From assembly GCA_002709385.1 (NCBI GenBank), contig PAQS01000024.1, positions 1-64,000 of the forward strand: a stretch of 64,000 nucleotides of DNA. The letters are read 5' to 3'. The position numbers were made by a program, and so were the translations under genes. The notes under the pieces are model-generated. The model did not search any database. It saw only the letters and a list, made by a program, of their open reading frames with translations, and was not told where the DNA came from. Shown one piece after another: positions 63,437-64,000 of the stretch. The stretch comes from Waddliaceae bacterium (lineage in GTDB: Bacteria > Chlamydiota > Chlamydiia > Chlamydiales > GCA-2709385). The first letter of the stretch is position 1, and the number at the start of each line of letters is the position of its first letter.

Positions 63437-64000
63437 TTAGAAGCTTATTTGTACGAGGGTTTCAACATGAAGTGTATGAGGAAATAGATCAAATGTTTGT
63501 ATGCGATCTATATTCGCACCTTTAGTAAGTAAAAATGATAAGTCTTTTGAAAGAGATTTAGGATTACAGCTAATGTATAAAATACTTCGTGGTTTACAAG
63601 AAACAGCGGCATTTAAAACTGATAATTCACAGCCTTTTCTGGGGGGATTAAGCAAGATAATATCTGCTTTAGTAAACTGTGGGAGGATATGCTCGCTTTT
63701 TCCGCACTGAAAGGTACAATTATCCAATTGGTTGAGTTCTGCGTTGTTTCTTGCACATTCGATAGCTTCTTCTACGCACTCAATTCCGTATACTTGTTTC
63801 ACGTGTTCAGATGCTAAAATAGATAAAGTTCCAACACCGCAATAGGCATCAATAAAAACATCATCAGCTTTAAGATCAGCCCATTCAATTGCTGCAGAGT
63901 AAAGTTGTGCCGCTTGAAATGGATTCACTTGGAGAAAGGAGTTAGATAAAACACGAAATTTTTTATCGAGAATACGCTCTATAAGATGAGCGCGACCTTC
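63437..64000 (-). CDS. 23S rRNA uracil-5-methyltransferase (RlmD/RumA or TrmA type), 5' end cut off
   Basis: The C-terminal 187 codons of a TrmA/RumA-family enzyme; the frame is open to the window edge, so the N-terminal part, including any TRAM domain or iron-sulfur cysteines, lies outside. SFLQVNPFQAAQLY, the SAM loop DAYCGVGTLSI, NPPRKG and the catalytic LYISCNP (nucleophile Cys) are all present. It makes m5U in rRNA or tRNA; the exact target cannot be resolved from this half. A GTG at 63928 is internal, not the start. Confidence 0.9.
   Translation of the reverse strand, partial: EGRAHLIERILDKKFRVLSNSFLQVNPFQAAQLYSAAIEWADLKADDVFIDAYCGVGTLSILASEHVKQVYGIECVEEAIECARNNAELNQLDNCTFQCGKSEHILPQFTKADIILLNPPRKGCELSVLNAAVSCKPRSILYISCNPKSLSKDLSFLLTKGANIDRIQTFDLFPHTLHVETLVQISF

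Noticed and set aside
63437-63928. Complete short methyltransferase starting at GTG 63928
   Set aside because: The frame continues open to the window edge with family-typical sequence, so the gene is truncated by the window.

Overview
The window reads as chromosome from a Gram-negative, host-associated bacterium of moderately low G+C content. An outer membrane is implied by an RND efflux adaptor and pump and by lipoprotein and periplasmic Cu/Zn superoxide dismutase signals. Ankyrin repeats, a eukaryote-like dual-specificity phosphatase, two exported or anchored kinase-fold proteins and several large proteins of unknown family suggest life inside a eukaryotic cell. The style is closest to a Chlamydia-like (environmental Chlamydiota) organism. 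That placement is inference from gene content, not from a marker gene. I see no rRNA, tRNA, CRISPR array, prophage or insertion sequence.

Layout. 1-5.2 kb: a methyltransferase, then an A+T-rich MFS/formyltransferase pair that looks acquired, an alanine-dehydrogenase/transhydrogenase-like enzyme and an unknown. 5.4-14.5 kb: a MATE exporter; an inorganic-carbon uptake operon (dabB-dabA plus a zinc-ribbon protein); a divergent LysR regulator with a near-consensus promoter; katG. 14.5-20.5 kb: a possible glycosyltransferase-fold protein, a DUF2059-like secreted protein and an RND efflux pair. 20.7-30.4 kb: a hybrid histidine kinase with a hairpin over its start region, a candidate effector, PEP carboxylase (which with DabAB would favour anaplerotic CO2 fixation), and a GNAT-nitrilase fusion. 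30.4-47.5 kb: LysR/quinone oxidoreductase, a pseudouridine synthase, a sodium symporter, an ankyrin protein, a phosphatase, an I78-type inhibitor, a HIT protein, an exported kinase-like protein, thymidine kinase, a lipid kinase, a 908-residue unknown and a RelBE-like toxin-antitoxin pair with its own promoter and operator-like repeat.

47.6-56.4 kb is the most interesting region. A tightly overlapping minus-strand operon encodes a 950-residue zinc-ribbon/methyltransferase-like/adenylation protein, an adenylation-carrier protein fusion (like DltA+DltC), a membrane SGNH protein (like DltD), an MBOAT acyltransferase (like DltB) and a 45-residue single-span microprotein not present as an ordinary long ORF, whose C-terminus resembles DltX. 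Divergent from it lies an LtaS-like phosphoglycerol transferase. Together they look like a complete Dlt/LTA-type envelope-polymer decoration system in a Gram-negative background.

56-64 kb: an anchored kinase-fold protein, an O-methyltransferase, an acidic unknown, a sterol-desaturase-family hydroxylase, SodC without its usual disulfide, an exported isoaspartyl peptidase, an unknown and a truncated RlmD/TrmA-type methyltransferase.

The intergenic spaces carry at least one interspersed repeat family with inverted G+C-rich arms (about 20.6, 27.4, 36.9 and 59.2-59.6 kb, the last as two tandem copies), plus a second short palindromic family (32.4, 37.5, 38.4 and 59.1 kb).
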